Shown: positions 32,689 to 41,510 of the stretch, piece after piece
How the letters are laid out: the number at the start of each line of letters is the position of its first letter
Position numbering within the stretch: position 1 is the first letter of the stretch
Assembly (NCBI GenBank): GCA_045651685.1
Contig: JAZRSV010000020.1
Coordinates: 7,294 to 71,293 of the forward strand
Length of the DNA: 64,000 nt
DNA from: CAKVLS01 sp045651685
Lineage (GTDB): Bacteria > Bacillota > Clostridia > Christensenellales > UBA1242
Direction: 5' to 3'
Notes under the pieces: model-generated
Database searches by the model: none
Told to the model about the DNA's origin: nothing
The model's input: only the letters and a program-made list of their open reading frames with translations
Position numbers and translations under genes: made by a program

Positions 32689-34686
32689 ATGAAGATTTTA
32701 TCACCTGCAGGCAATTTTGATAGTCTAAAAGCTGCTGTATACAACGGCGCTGATGAAGTTTATGTTGGCATAAACTCTTTTAACGCGCGCAATAATATTG
32801 ATGGCTTTGACATAAACACTCTAAAAGATGCTGTTGTCTTTGCACACATCTTTGGAGTTAAAGTGCACCTTGCTATCAATATTTTGTTTGACAATACCGA
32901 AATAAAACAAGCACTAGACAATATAGTGACCGCTTATAATTATGGCGTAGATGCTTTTATCATACAAGACATTGGCCTTATTAGTTTGGTCAAACAACAC
33001 TATCCAAACATACCAGTGCATGCTAGCACCCAGATGGGTCTACACAACTACGAAGGTATCAAAGCACTAGAAAAGTATAATATCGAAAGAGTTGTGCTTG
33101 CTAGAGAAACACCTTTTGACGAGGTAAAAAGAATAAACAACAACTCTAATGTTGAGTTAGAATATTTTGCCCAAGGCGCTTTGTGCGTTGCTTTTAGCGG
33201 CAACTGCTATTTGAGTTCTTACCTATGCGATGCAAGTGGCAATCGTGGCAAGTGCAAACAGCTTTGTAGACTAGCTTACACTTTGCAACACAACAACAAA
33301 AATATCAAAACTGGATATCTTTTGAGTGCAAAAGATTTTTGCATGATTGATAAACTTGCCTTACTGCAACAATGCGGTATAGATGCAATAAAGATAGAAG
33401 GTAGAGCTCGTAGACCTTATTATGTAGCGACTACCACCAAACAATATTATAACGCAATCAATAATTTGCCATACGATATAGACCACATTAAGTTGGGTTT
33501 TAATAGAAATTATACCCACGGCTACTTTGACGGCAATGACAAAATAATATCTACTTACAACAACCATATTGGCATTTGTGTCGGCAAAATAACCAAAGTT
33601 GTTGGTGGCAAAACTTTTAGTGAAGTATATTTTAGTAGCAATAGGTTGTTAACACCAAAGTCTACCTTTAAGTTATATGATCAAGACACAGAACGCTCTA
33701 CTCTAACTGCTTACGACCTAAAGAGGGTTGACAACAATACATACAAACTTACTACAACTCAAAAAGCATGTGTAGGCGACAATATACATCTTATATTGGA
33801 TGCCGAGCTAGAACAACAAACTTTGCTCACTACCAAAAAGCGCAATATTGATATAACACTATCTTTGCAAGTAGACAAACCAATACAAGCAACAGTAAAT
33901 ATCAATAATCAAACTTTGACAATAACTGGTGACATATGCGCCCCAGCTCAAAAACAACCAATAACTCTCGAAGATTTGCAAAAAAACTTTAATAAGCACG
34001 AACTGTTTGTTGGCAATATAACTATAGACAAACTAGACAATGTCTTTATGCCAAAGCAACAACTAAACAATTTTAGGCGAGAAGTTTTTGATCAGATATA
34101 TAGCACATTTTTATTGCCAGCTCACAACGAAAAACTTACAAGCATACAAAGCGGCTATAAGGCGAAGGTTTTTGACAACTTTGTTTTTGTGACAGATATT
34201 GAGCAAAACTTTGAAAAAGACAATGTTATTTATTCGCCAGAAGTTTATACTTTGCAAGATGTACAAGCTTTTGTCGATAAGTGCAAAACCCTTAACAAAA
34301 CACCATATCTTGACACACCAAACTTTGCTTTGCAAAACGATATACAATTGTTAAAAGATATAATAGACAAAACTAATATTGCAATAGTTGCCAATAACTA
34401 TTATGCCACTACTTTAACAGACAATTATATTGTAGGCGGCGGATTAAATATTTATAACGACTACGCAGCAAGTGTTTATGACAAACCTGTTATATTTGCA
34501 GAAGGTGAGTTAAAACACAACTTTGCATATATGACATTAAGACATTGTCCATTAAAAAATCATTTGTGTGCAACTTGCGACAAATGCCCTTATGATGGCA
34601 ATTATACCTATCGCATGGACAATGGCAAAATACTTAAGTTAAGACGCAAAAAGCTGTCTACATGCACATTTTATCTTGTTGACTAA
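32689..34686 (+). CDS. Peptidase U32 family protein, long RlhA-like form
   Basis: 665 residues. The U32 domain is clear: start ILSPAGNFDSLKAAVYNGAD, the E-Y-F-A-Q-G-A-L-C-V-A-F-S-G strand, and the conserved cysteine block CYLSSYLC ... NRGKCKQLCR. A C-terminal CATCDKCPYDGNY cluster adds likely iron-sulfur ligands. U32 proteins were named as collagenases, but E. coli RlhA and TrhP hydroxylate 23S rRNA or tRNA. The length and C-terminal extension fit the RlhA-type long form rather than the short TrhP form. Predicted leaderless. It is 23 bases upstream of the kinase gene and probably co-transcribed with it. Confidence 0.85.
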   Translation: MKILSPAGNFDSLKAAVYNGADEVYVGINSFNARNNIDGFDINTLKDAVVFAHIFGVKVHLAINILFDNTEIKQALDNIVTAYNYGVDAFIIQDIGLISLVKQHYPNIPVHASTQMGLHNYEGIKALEKYNIERVVLARETPFDEVKRINNNSNVELEYFAQGALCVAFSGNCYLSSYLCDASGNRGKCKQLCRLAYTLQHNNKNIKTGYLLSAKDFCMIDKLALLQQCGIDAIKIEGRARRPYYVATTTKQYYNAINNLPYDIDHIKLGFNRNYTHGYFDGNDKIISTYNNHIGICVGKITKVVGGKTFSEVYFSSNRLLTPKSTFKLYDQDTERSTLTAYDLKRVDNNTYKLTTTQKACVGDNIHLILDAELEQQTLLTTKKRNIDITLSLQVDKPIQATVNINNQTLTITGDICAPAQKQPITLEDLQKNFNKHELFVGNITIDKLDNVFMPKQQLNNFRREVFDQIYSTFLLPAHNEKLTSIQSGYKAKVFDNFVFVTDIEQNFEKDNVIYSPEVYTLQDVQAFVDKCKTLNKTPYLDTPNFALQNDIQLLKDIIDKTNIAIVANNYYATTLTDNYIVGGGLNIYNDYAASVYDKPVIFAEGELKHNFAYMTLRHCPLKNHLCATCDKCPYDGNYTYRMDNGKILKLRRKKLSTCTFYLVD

Positions 34687-34709
34687 AAAGAAACTAAAAA
34701 AGGATTAAC

Positions 34710-35198
34710 ATGAACAAACTCGTACTACTATGTGGCAAACCAGGTTCTGGCAAGACCACCATTGCAAAATTTTTACAACAAAACCACAGCTATATACATT
34801 TTAGCGCAGATGACTTTATGCTAAAGCTCTTTGGCGAAATAACCGACAGAAAAATATTTGACCAGAAGTTGCAAGCAACAAAAGATATGATATACTCTAT
34901 TTGCGACCAGTTATTACCTAACAATAATGTAGTTTTAGATTTTGGCTTTTGGACTAAAAAAGAAAGGCAATCTATCATAAATCGCTTTACAGACAGTCAA
35001 GTCAAAATTGTCTATATCAAACTTGACGATGACGAAATCTACTCTCGAATACAAAACAGAAACATCAACCTTCAGTCAAACGAATATTATATGGACAAAA
35101 ACACCTATAACATCTTGGCCGGCAAGTTTGAAGAGCCGAGCACAGACGAAAACTATATCATATACACAACCAATCAAGACTTAATAAAACAACTATAA
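34710..35198 (+). CDS. P-loop kinase-like ATPase (AAA_33 type)
   Basis: 162 residues. Walker A is CGKPGSGKTT (residues 8-17), followed by FSADDFM with the Asp pair typical of zeta-toxin-like and small-molecule kinases, VVLDFGFWTKKER as Walker B, and a lid region R-x-x-x-R (SRIQNRN). These features fit the AAA_33/YjjK family of small kinases with an unknown phosphate acceptor. AAAGGA Shine-Dalgarno. Downstream of the U32 gene in the same transcript; terminator follows. Confidence 0.82.
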   Translation: MNKLVLLCGKPGSGKTTIAKFLQQNHSYIHFSADDFMLKLFGEITDRKIFDQKLQATKDMIYSICDQLLPNNNVVLDFGFWTKKERQSIINRFTDSQVKIVYIKLDDDEIYSRIQNRNINLQSNEYYMDKNTYNILAGKFEEPSTDENYIIYTTNQDLIKQL

Positions 35199-35203
35199 TA
35201 CAA

Positions 35204-35235
35204 CAAAAAAAGAGCTATTTTAGGCTCTTTTTTTA
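35204..35235 (+). terminator. Terminator of the U32-kinase operon
   Basis: Stem AAAGAGC / GCTCTTT extended by TA pairs, followed by T6. Confidence 0.75.
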
Positions 35236-35387
35236 ATTTATATCGTATTGTCCAATACCCTTTCGACTAACTCGAAAATTTTGATTAAACCACATTTCTA
35301 AATCGGAATCAAATTTACCAAAAAAATCACAACAAGAAAAAGTAAAACATATAATTAATACCATCAAAAAGACTTTTTTATTTTCAT
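35233..35387 (-). pseudogene. Small lipoprotein-like gene with one-base frameshift
   Basis: Two minus-strand frames join into one sensible small protein if one base is restored in the T run near 35366-35370. The first frame gives MKIKKSF and the second MVLIICFTFSCCDFFGKFD... to a TAA stop. The joined N-terminus reads as a lipoprotein signal with lipobox FSCC. As it stands the start codon leads to a stop after seven residues. Could be a decayed gene or a sequencing error. Product unknown. Confidence 0.35.
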
Positions 35388-35426
35388 ACAAACATTATTC
35401 CATCAGTTTGTGATATATACTAAATT

Positions 35427-35632
35427 ATGGAATTAACAAAACAAATTGGTCAAAATATCAAAACGGCAAGAAAACTCAAAAGATTAACTCAAAAACAAGT
35501 CGCCGATATTTTTATATGACTCGACAACAATATAGCAGGTTTGAAAATGGAATCTTTGAATTAAACTACAAACAAATAATAGACATCTGCTGTTTGTTAG
35601 ATATAACCCCTAACAAATTATTTGAACTATAA
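35427..35632 (+). pseudogene. XRE-family HTH regulator with one-base frameshift
   Basis: The ATG frame gives LTKQIGQNIKTARKLKRL + TQKQVADIF and then TGA. The next frame continues without gap as MTRQQYSRFENGIFELNYK and ends at TAA. Together they form a complete 68-residue XRE helix-turn-helix (recognition helix region TRQQYSRFENG). One base is missing in the T5 run near 35510-35515 (206 nt instead of 207). A TATACT -10 box lies five bases before the ATG. Reading TGA as Trp would not restore the domain, so this is a frameshift. Confidence 0.7.
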
Positions 35633-35665
35633 AAGACTTAAACCCTAGTGGTTTAAGTCTTTTTT
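35632..35665. terminator. Bidirectional terminator
   Basis: Thirteen-base stem AAAGACTTAAACC / GGTTTAAGTCTTT with T-runs on both strands. Confidence 0.88.
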
Positions 35666-35671
35666 CATTTT

Positions 35672-37243
35672 TCAAAGATTGTTATATATACTTTCGGCGA
35701 CTTTGATGCCGTCTTGCGCACTTGACATAATGCCGCCTGCATAACCTGCACCTTCGCCTACTGGATAAAGGCCTTTTAGGCTGCTCTCATAATTGTCATC
35801 TCTAACAATAGTAAGTGGACAGCTAGATCTTGACTCGATAGCTATAAGCAAGTTGGTATCTTTGGCAAAGTTTTTTAACTTTTGATTAAGTATTGGTAGA
35901 GCTAGCTTTAGGCTCTCGGCAACAAAATCAGGCATACATTTTTTAATCTTGCACAAGGTGATATCTGGTCTATAACTATAATTAATATCAGTAGATATAC
36001 CTTTATCTTTTACAAAACTACCTACACTTTCTGCAGGGGCGCTATAATTGCCGCCGCCTACTTCAAAAGCTAATTTTTCGTACTTTGACTGAAAGTATAC
36101 ACCGGCCAAAGGATGATCGCTACCATAGTCTTCTGGCACGACATTGACAAGCACTGCACTATTGGCATTTTCGTCATTACGAGCAAAGTTGCTCATACCG
36201 TTGGTGACTATTGTATTTTCTTCGCTACTTGATGCAACAACTTGTCCGCCAGGGCACATACAAAAAGTAAATACAGATCTACCGTTTGGCAAGTGTGCCA
36301 CTAGCTTATAGTCGGCGTTTGGCAAACCTCCTATTTTTTCTGCACCGTATTGAGCTAGGTTGATATCAGATTGTTTTTGCTCTATTCTTACACCCATGGC
36401 AAAAGGTTTTTGTTGTAAGTGTACACCTTTGTTATTAAGTAGCTCAAAGGTATCTCTAGCGCTATGTCCTACACACAACAAAACATCTTGAGTGTCTATA
36501 GTATCAACAGTATTGTCGACAACATTTTTTACTGTTATTTGTTGCAATTTATTGTTTTTGATATTGATATCAACAAGTTTAGTATTAAACAAAAATGTAC
36601 CACCAAGCTCTTTGATATGCTCTCTAATATTTTTTACAACATTTTTTAATTTGTCACTACCTATGTGTGGCTTGTTGATATATGTTATCTCACTAGGTGC
36701 GCCAAACTTATGTAGTTCGTTAATAACTATTTTGCAGTATTCGTTGTTAAGATTGGTGTTGAGCTTACCATCACTAAATGTACCAGCGCCACCTTCACCA
36801 AATTGAACATTAGAATATTGATTAAGCTTGCGATTGGTCCAAAACTCTATGACATCTTTTTCTCTCTCGTCTACAGGCTTGCCTTGCTCTATAATGATAG
36901 GTTTTAGTCCCATACGAGCAAGAGATAATGCGGCAAACATGCCACTAGGGCCAAAACCTACTACAACAAACTTTTTGTCAGTTGTTTTTGGGGTATATTG
37001 CAAAAGTTTTGTCACTTTGGTATATTGCAAATTTTTGTATTTGCTTTCGGCATTGTTTTTTAATACAACACCTATCGAAGCAATGTATTTTATATTAGGT
37101 TTTTTGCGAGCATCAATAGATAGTTTTAGTATCTCGCATTTTTGCACTATGTCTTTGTTTATTTTTAGAGTTTTGCACACTTGTTGCAAAATGTCTTTAT
37201 CATCAAATATAACAGGTAGTGATATTTGGTCAAGTTTTAACAT
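35672..37243 (-). CDS. FAD-dependent oxidoreductase (COG2509 type)
   Basis: 523 residues. The dinucleotide motif VVVGFGPSGMFAALSLARMG (near residue 95) is the FAD-binding Rossmann loop, preceded by an RNA-binding-like N-terminal domain. The family phrases FGEGGAGTFSDGKLNT, GHSARDTFELL and VGEGAGYAGGIMSSAQDG identify the COG2509 flavoprotein dehydrogenases. The reaction is unknown. The open frame extends to 37303, but AGGAGA before the ATG at 37243 marks the start. That ATG overlaps the stop of the upstream flavoprotein gene by seven bases, so the two are translationally coupled. Confidence 0.88.
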   Translation of the reverse strand: MLKLDQISLPVIFDDKDILQQVCKTLKINKDIVQKCEILKLSIDARKKPNIKYIASIGVVLKNNAESKYKNLQYTKVTKLLQYTPKTTDKKFVVVGFGPSGMFAALSLARMGLKPIIIEQGKPVDEREKDVIEFWTNRKLNQYSNVQFGEGGAGTFSDGKLNTNLNNEYCKIVINELHKFGAPSEITYINKPHIGSDKLKNVVKNIREHIKELGGTFLFNTKLVDINIKNNKLQQITVKNVVDNTVDTIDTQDVLLCVGHSARDTFELLNNKGVHLQQKPFAMGVRIEQKQSDINLAQYGAEKIGGLPNADYKLVAHLPNGRSVFTFCMCPGGQVVASSSEENTIVTNGMSNFARNDENANSAVLVNVVPEDYGSDHPLAGVYFQSKYEKLAFEVGGGNYSAPAESVGSFVKDKGISTDINYSYRPDITLCKIKKCMPDFVAESLKLALPILNQKLKNFAKDTNLLIAIESRSSCPLTIVRDDNYESSLKGLYPVGEGAGYAGGIMSSAQDGIKVAESIYNNL

Positions 37244-38382
37244 AAGCTTTCTCCTACGATATGGCCACTTGTCCATGCCCATTGCAAGTTGTATCCACCA
37301 CACACCCCATCAACATCGCAAACCTCGCCTACAAAATAAAGGTTTTTGATAGTTTTGCTCATAAGGTTGTCATCAAGACTATCAAGCATCACACCACCAC
37401 TATATACTTGGTTGTTATCATAATATCCGTTTACTTTGTATTGCAAGTTTTTGATAGTATTTGCAAGGTTTGATATTTCTTGTTCGGTTAGTTTGTTTGT
37501 AGGTTTGTTAGTGTTAGTTTTTGCTTGCCAAAATATCTCGTTAGCAAGAGCATTATTAAACATACCTACAAACATCTTGTCAACTGCCACATTTAGTTTG
37601 GTGCGTTGTTTTAGTTTTTCGATTAGCTTCTCTATAGACCATTTTGGCAACAAGTCTATATTTACTAACCCTGTATAGTTGTTTTGTCTAGCAAACATAG
37701 CAGACAAATTAAACACAACTATACCACTTATACCAGCATCCTTAAAAATCACTTCGCCTAGTTCGCTGCATGATTGGTTGTTTGCTTTTACAGTCACTTG
37801 CACATCAGAAACTTTTACACCGTTTAGGTCTTTTAGACCTTCGCACTTTAGCGCAACAAGACTAGGTACAAAAGGCTTTGTCTTAATATCTAAATTTTTC
37901 AAAACTTGCATCATGGTGTTGCCACCTGTTGCAACAACCACATTGCTAGCAAAAAACTTTTCTTGTTCGGTCTCTACTACAAAACCATTGTCTTTTTGCT
38001 CTATATTGATCACTGTTTGGCCAAGGTACATGTCTGCTTTTTCTTGCAACTTATTTACAACAACATCTTGTACAGACTTTGCTTGATTAGATAAAGGATA
38101 AATTCTACCCTCATCATCAGAGACTGTCTCTAGGCCTAGCTTTTCAAAAAAGTTAAGGGTGTCTTTTACGCCAAATTTGTTAAAATATTTGTCTAAATTT
38201 TGATTATAAAAATCAGAAGAAATATTGGCATTAGTTAAGTTGCATCTACCGTTGCCGGTGACCAAAATTTTCTTAAAAGGTTTTGTCGCTGTGTCAATAA
38301 TTGCGGTTTTGCCATTAGTAGACAAAGCGCACATACTACCTGCAGCGCCACAACCTATAATGATAGTTTTATAATTTTTCAT
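37237..38382 (-). CDS. HI0933/BaiN-type FAD oxidoreductase
   Basis: 381 residues. The N-terminal Rossmann motif IIIGCGAAGSMCAL (residues about 7-20) is followed by the family hallmark KKILVTGNGRCNLTN, then YPLSNQAKSV, and the C-terminal NLYFVGEVCDVDGVCGGYNLQWAW. This is the HI0933 (YhiN/BaiN) flavoprotein family, which in gut Clostridia includes an enzyme of bile-acid 7-dehydroxylation; no bai genes are nearby, so only the family is claimed. The frame opens at 38424, but the ATG at 38382 with CGGAG is the start. Coupled to the flavoprotein gene downstream. Confidence 0.9.
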   Translation of the reverse strand: MKNYKTIIIGCGAAGSMCALSTNGKTAIIDTATKPFKKILVTGNGRCNLTNANISSDFYNQNLDKYFNKFGVKDTLNFFEKLGLETVSDDEGRIYPLSNQAKSVQDVVVNKLQEKADMYLGQTVINIEQKDNGFVVETEQEKFFASNVVVATGGNTMMQVLKNLDIKTKPFVPSLVALKCEGLKDLNGVKVSDVQVTVKANNQSCSELGEVIFKDAGISGIVVFNLSAMFARQNNYTGLVNIDLLPKWSIEKLIEKLKQRTKLNVAVDKMFVGMFNNALANEIFWQAKTNTNKPTNKLTEQEISNLANTIKNLQYKVNGYYDNNQVYSGGVMLDSLDDNLMSKTIKNLYFVGEVCDVDGVCGGYNLQWAWTSGHIVGESLC

Positions 38383-38477
38383 AAAAGACTCCGTTATTAT
38401 TATTTCTTTTTGATTATAACACAATATATTACAAATTTCAAAACCTACTTTATTATGTTATAAAAAATAAATTGCAA

Positions 38478-38509
38478 ATAAAAAACCTTACCAAAAAAGG
38501 TAAGGCTTT
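38478..38509 (-). terminator. Terminator of the permease gene
   Basis: Stem GCCTTACC / GGTAAGGT around a T6 loop, followed on the minus strand by TTTTTATTTG. Confidence 0.7.
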
Positions 38510-38511
38510 GT

Positions 38512-39648
38512 TTACCACAACATTAGTGACAAATAACTTAACGGTACTAATATAATAGCACCTACCACATTAAACAAAGTGTCTAGTCCGATATAAAACC
38601 AAACACCATGCTTTTTGTCTAGTTTTTCTTTTTTGACAACTTTGATATATTCTTTAAGAGCAATAACGCCCGACAAAGAAGAAAATATTATACCAAGACT
38701 TGCTACATTGACAGATACAAGTAGTGGCGCATAGTTGTTGGTGAACTTTGACAAAAGCACTGCTGTTGGCACATTGGATATTAGCTGACAACTAAAATAA
38801 GCTGTTATAAATGTATGATCATTAATAAACGACTCCATAACATTGATAATGGCTGGTATGCGAGAAAGGTTGCCAGAAAATATAAAAAACGCAACGAAAG
38901 TTAGTGGTATTGTATAGTCGACAAGTAAAAAAGCTTTTATGTCAGATGCAAGCATAGTACCAATAACTACAATGGTTGCAACCCACCAAGGGATAATGCC
39001 AAGTACTACCAAAATAGTGACTACAAACAAACAACCATAAATAATTGCCTTTGGTATGCTAAATTTTGTTTCTTCTTCGTCATTATATTCTAGTGGAGTT
39101 TTTTTGACAAACAAGCAAACTACAATTATTAGTACCAAAGCTATTAGTGTAGGTATTAACATTATTTTGAAAAACTCTAACAAACCCATATCATAAAAAG
39201 AATATATGTATAAATTTTGTGGGTTGCCAATAGGTGTTATCATACCACCTAAGTTGCTTGCTATGTTTTGCATAACAAAAGTAAATGCTACATATCTGAT
39301 ATTGTTAGTGTATTTTAGTACAATATATGCAAGAGGCAAAAATGTAAGCAAAGACATGTCGTTGGCATTAACCAAAGCAGACACATATGTGATAAAAATA
39401 AGGCACATAATAATACTGCGAGTTGTCTTAAATTTTTTTACTAACCACCTTGCAACCTTTTGAAAAAACTGTATATTAGAAAACCCCGCAATAACAAGTA
39501 GCAATAGCGTGATACAAGCAATAGTATCAACATCAAAATATCCTAAATATTCTTTGTCGATAGGGACAAAAAAACAAGAAATAATTGCTGCTATTATAGC
39601 AACGGTAAAAATAAAATTTGTCTTAAAAAACAATAAAATCTTTTTCAT
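38512..39648 (-). CDS. SLC13/ArsB-NhaD-type anion or ion permease
   Basis: 378-residue membrane protein with about ten helices. The signature of the ion-transporter superfamily is visible: VNANDMSLLTFLPLAYIVL and, near residue 130, NLGGMITPIGNPQNLYIYSF, where the T-P-x-G-N-x-x-N helix-break motif binds substrate in ArsB, NhaD and SLC13 proteins. A second, weaker copy (NVPTAVLLSKFT) is in the C-terminal half. Shorter than the usual 420-450 residues. Substrate not determinable. Start supported by AAAGG. Single gene. Confidence 0.8.
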   Translation of the reverse strand: MKKILLFFKTNFIFTVAIIAAIISCFFVPIDKEYLGYFDVDTIACITLLLLVIAGFSNIQFFQKVARWLVKKFKTTRSIIMCLIFITYVSALVNANDMSLLTFLPLAYIVLKYTNNIRYVAFTFVMQNIASNLGGMITPIGNPQNLYIYSFYDMGLLEFFKIMLIPTLIALVLIIVVCLFVKKTPLEYNDEEETKFSIPKAIIYGCLFVVTILVVLGIIPWWVATIVVIGTMLASDIKAFLLVDYTIPLTFVAFFIFSGNLSRIPAIINVMESFINDHTFITAYFSCQLISNVPTAVLLSKFTNNYAPLLVSVNVASLGIIFSSLSGVIALKEYIKVVKKEKLDKKHGVWFYIGLDTLFNVVGAIILVPLSYLSLMLW

Positions 39649-39783
39649 AAAAAATATAACCTTTGTATGTTTGCAAAAATCGCATTTGGTCTTTGCATCA
39701 AAAAACTACTTTATTATACAAAAACACAATTTTTTTATCAACGAAAAATACCATAATAATACTTTAATAATGTTTTTTATAAT

Positions 39784-39811
39784 TTGACAAAAATATCGCA
39801 CATGCTATACT
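39784..39811 (+). promoter_or_regulatory. Promoter of the HAD-IIA gene
   Basis: TTGACA, 16-bp spacer, extended -10 TGCTATACT (hexamer 39806-39811). Predicted start near 39818. Confidence 0.7.
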
Positions 39812-39844
39812 TGAGTTATATTATTAACAAAGGACAAAGCAAGC

Positions 39845-40663
39845 GTGACAAATACTAAACAAGACTTAACAAAACTAAAAAACAAAAAATTGTTTTTGTT
39901 TGATATTGATGGCGTTATTAGAGTTGGTGATATCATATTAGACGGTGCCAAGCAATTGGTAGAATATATTAATCAAACCGGTGGCAAATCAATTTTTATA
40001 ACCAACAACTCTACCAAAAACTGTAATAGTTATGTACAATACTTTAGAGACTTTGGCTTTGATGTAGATGAGAGCAACTTTTTTACAGCTCTATCTGTGA
40101 CTGTAAAATATTTGTTATCACATCACAAGCAAGACAAAATTTTTGTACTTGGCACAAAATCACTTGTTGACGAGCTTGTAGCAAATGGTCTTAACATAAC
40201 AACTATGGTAGAAGATCATATTGATGTAGTTTTGGTCGCTTATGATAACGAATTAACTTATCAAAAACTATCTGATGTATGCAAGGTATTGCAAACACAA
40301 CAAACAACTTATCTTGCAACAAATATTGACAACTGCTGCCCTATTGATTTTGGCTTTGTGCCTGATTGTGGATCTATAGTTGATATGATCTATGGTTCTA
40401 CCAAACAAAAACCAAAGTTTTTGGGCAAGCCTAATCCTGACATGGTAAATGCTGCAATTGCTAGCACCAACTTTACTCAAGAACAAACTATTGTTGTTGG
40501 CGATAGATTATATACTGACATTGCTTGTGGTATTAATGCTGGAGTTGATACTTGTACAGTCTTTACCGGAGAAGTAAAACCTGCAGACTTGCAAAATACA
40601 GAGTATATGCCTACTTATCAATTTGACAACATTATGCAACTATATCTTGCTTATAAAGAATAA
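39845..40663 (+). CDS. HAD-IIA (NagD-like) sugar or nucleotide phosphatase
   Basis: 272 residues from a GTG start (AAAGGAC nearby; no better ATG). HAD motifs: FDIDGVI (motif I; second Asp present), ITNNSTKN (motif II, typical N-N-S/T of subfamily IIA), the Lys in KFLGKPNPDM, and VVGDRLYTDIACGINAG (motif IV). The large alpha/beta cap between motifs II and III is that of NagD and phosphoglycolate/4-nitrophenyl phosphatases. Broad phosphatase role in the cytoplasm. Single gene with promoter and terminator. Confidence 0.9.
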   Translation: MTNTKQDLTKLKNKKLFLFDIDGVIRVGDIILDGAKQLVEYINQTGGKSIFITNNSTKNCNSYVQYFRDFGFDVDESNFFTALSVTVKYLLSHHKQDKIFVLGTKSLVDELVANGLNITTMVEDHIDVVLVAYDNELTYQKLSDVCKVLQTQQTTYLATNIDNCCPIDFGFVPDCGSIVDMIYGSTKQKPKFLGKPNPDMVNAAIASTNFTQEQTIVVGDRLYTDIACGINAGVDTCTVFTGEVKPADLQNTEYMPTYQFDNIMQLYLAYKE

Positions 40664-40665
40664 TA

Positions 40666-40702
40666 AAAAAAACTTATTAGATTGCTTCTAATAAGTTTTT
40701 AT
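40666..40702. terminator. Bidirectional terminator
   Basis: Stem AAAACTTATTAGA / TCTAATAAGTTTT with T-runs on both strands. Confidence 0.85.
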
Positions 40703-40706
40703 TTTT

Positions 40707-41378
40707 TTAGTCTATTTTGCAAATTGTATACGCATTGCCAAAAATCTCAACCTTGTCAGTCACCACTATACAAGCATCTACTGCAAGACCTACTATATCA
40801 GTCTTAAGCTCTTGACAAAACTTTTTAATTTCTTTAATACGATTTTGCGTATACAAGCTATCATCAAGCTCAAAGTTTGGCTCGATTGTTGCAGAAACTC
40901 TCTTTAGCCCAAGATAGCTCAAAGCTTGCTTAAAATCATCATCGGTGGTTATTATTGAGTGTGTTGACAAGTTTATTGCACCAGCACACATGCCGATGAC
41001 AACTCCTTCGTACTTTTCTAAAGTTTGTTCTAGGGCAAAGTCTTTAATTATTTTGCGTTGTGTCAAAGGATTGCCACCCATCAAAAAGTAAACCCTATCA
41101 TTGGCTGCAAAGTTATCAAAGTCATTTTTGTCTGTTGTGTCGGTTAACTCGATGCTTGAGGTAAATTTTATACCCAACTTTTCAAAACAAGACAACATTG
41201 TCTGATAATAATTTTTGTCATTGTTAAGACCAGGAGCATTGATAAAAACCAAGTTGCTACCGCTTGTTATATATTTTTTAAGTTGAGCTGCAGTGTTTTC
41301 ATTAAAACTACAAACATCTTTGCTATTTTCGGCATATATATTGCCGTTTACATTGCTAAATAATATAGTTGTTTTCAT
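40707..41378 (-). CDS. Peptidase S51/PepE-like protein with Cys at the nucleophile position
   Basis: 223 residues with the class I glutamine-amidotransferase-like fold of the S51 family (dipeptidase E, cyanophycinase). GGNPLTQR (near residue 117) is the family's G-G-N/D turn. The nucleophile elbow reads GMCAGAINL where S51 peptidases have G-x-S-A-G-A; the codon is TGT, so Ser is replaced by Cys. The later EPNFELDD supplies the expected acidic/His neighbourhood only in part. It could be a Cys-nucleophile relative with another activity. AAAGGAT Shine-Dalgarno. Single gene. Confidence 0.82.
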   Translation of the reverse strand: MKTTILFSNVNGNIYAENSKDVCSFNENTAAQLKKYITSGSNLVFINAPGLNNDKNYYQTMLSCFEKLGIKFTSSIELTDTTDKNDFDNFAANDRVYFLMGGNPLTQRKIIKDFALEQTLEKYEGVVIGMCAGAINLSTHSIITTDDDFKQALSYLGLKRVSATIEPNFELDDSLYTQNRIKEIKKFCQELKTDIVGLAVDACIVVTDKVEIFGNAYTICKID

Positions 41379-41478
41379 GATTAATCCTTTAATGATATAT
41401 TTTTCTTTATTAGTATATCACAAATAATACTTGTAAAAAATGTTTTTTCAAAAATTAATTAAAAAATATTCTTCACAA

Positions 41479-41509
41479 ACAAAAAAAGAGAGCAAAAGCT
41501 CTCTTTTTT
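41479..41509 (-). terminator. Terminator of the collagen-like gene
   Basis: Stem AAAGAGAGC / GCTCTCTTT with AAAA loop and T-run. Confidence 0.85.
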
Positions 41510-41510
41510 G

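Noticed and set aside
35427..35632. Recoding of the internal TGA in the XRE gene as Trp
   Set aside because: Reading through in the same frame does not continue the helix-turn-helix; changing frame by one base does.
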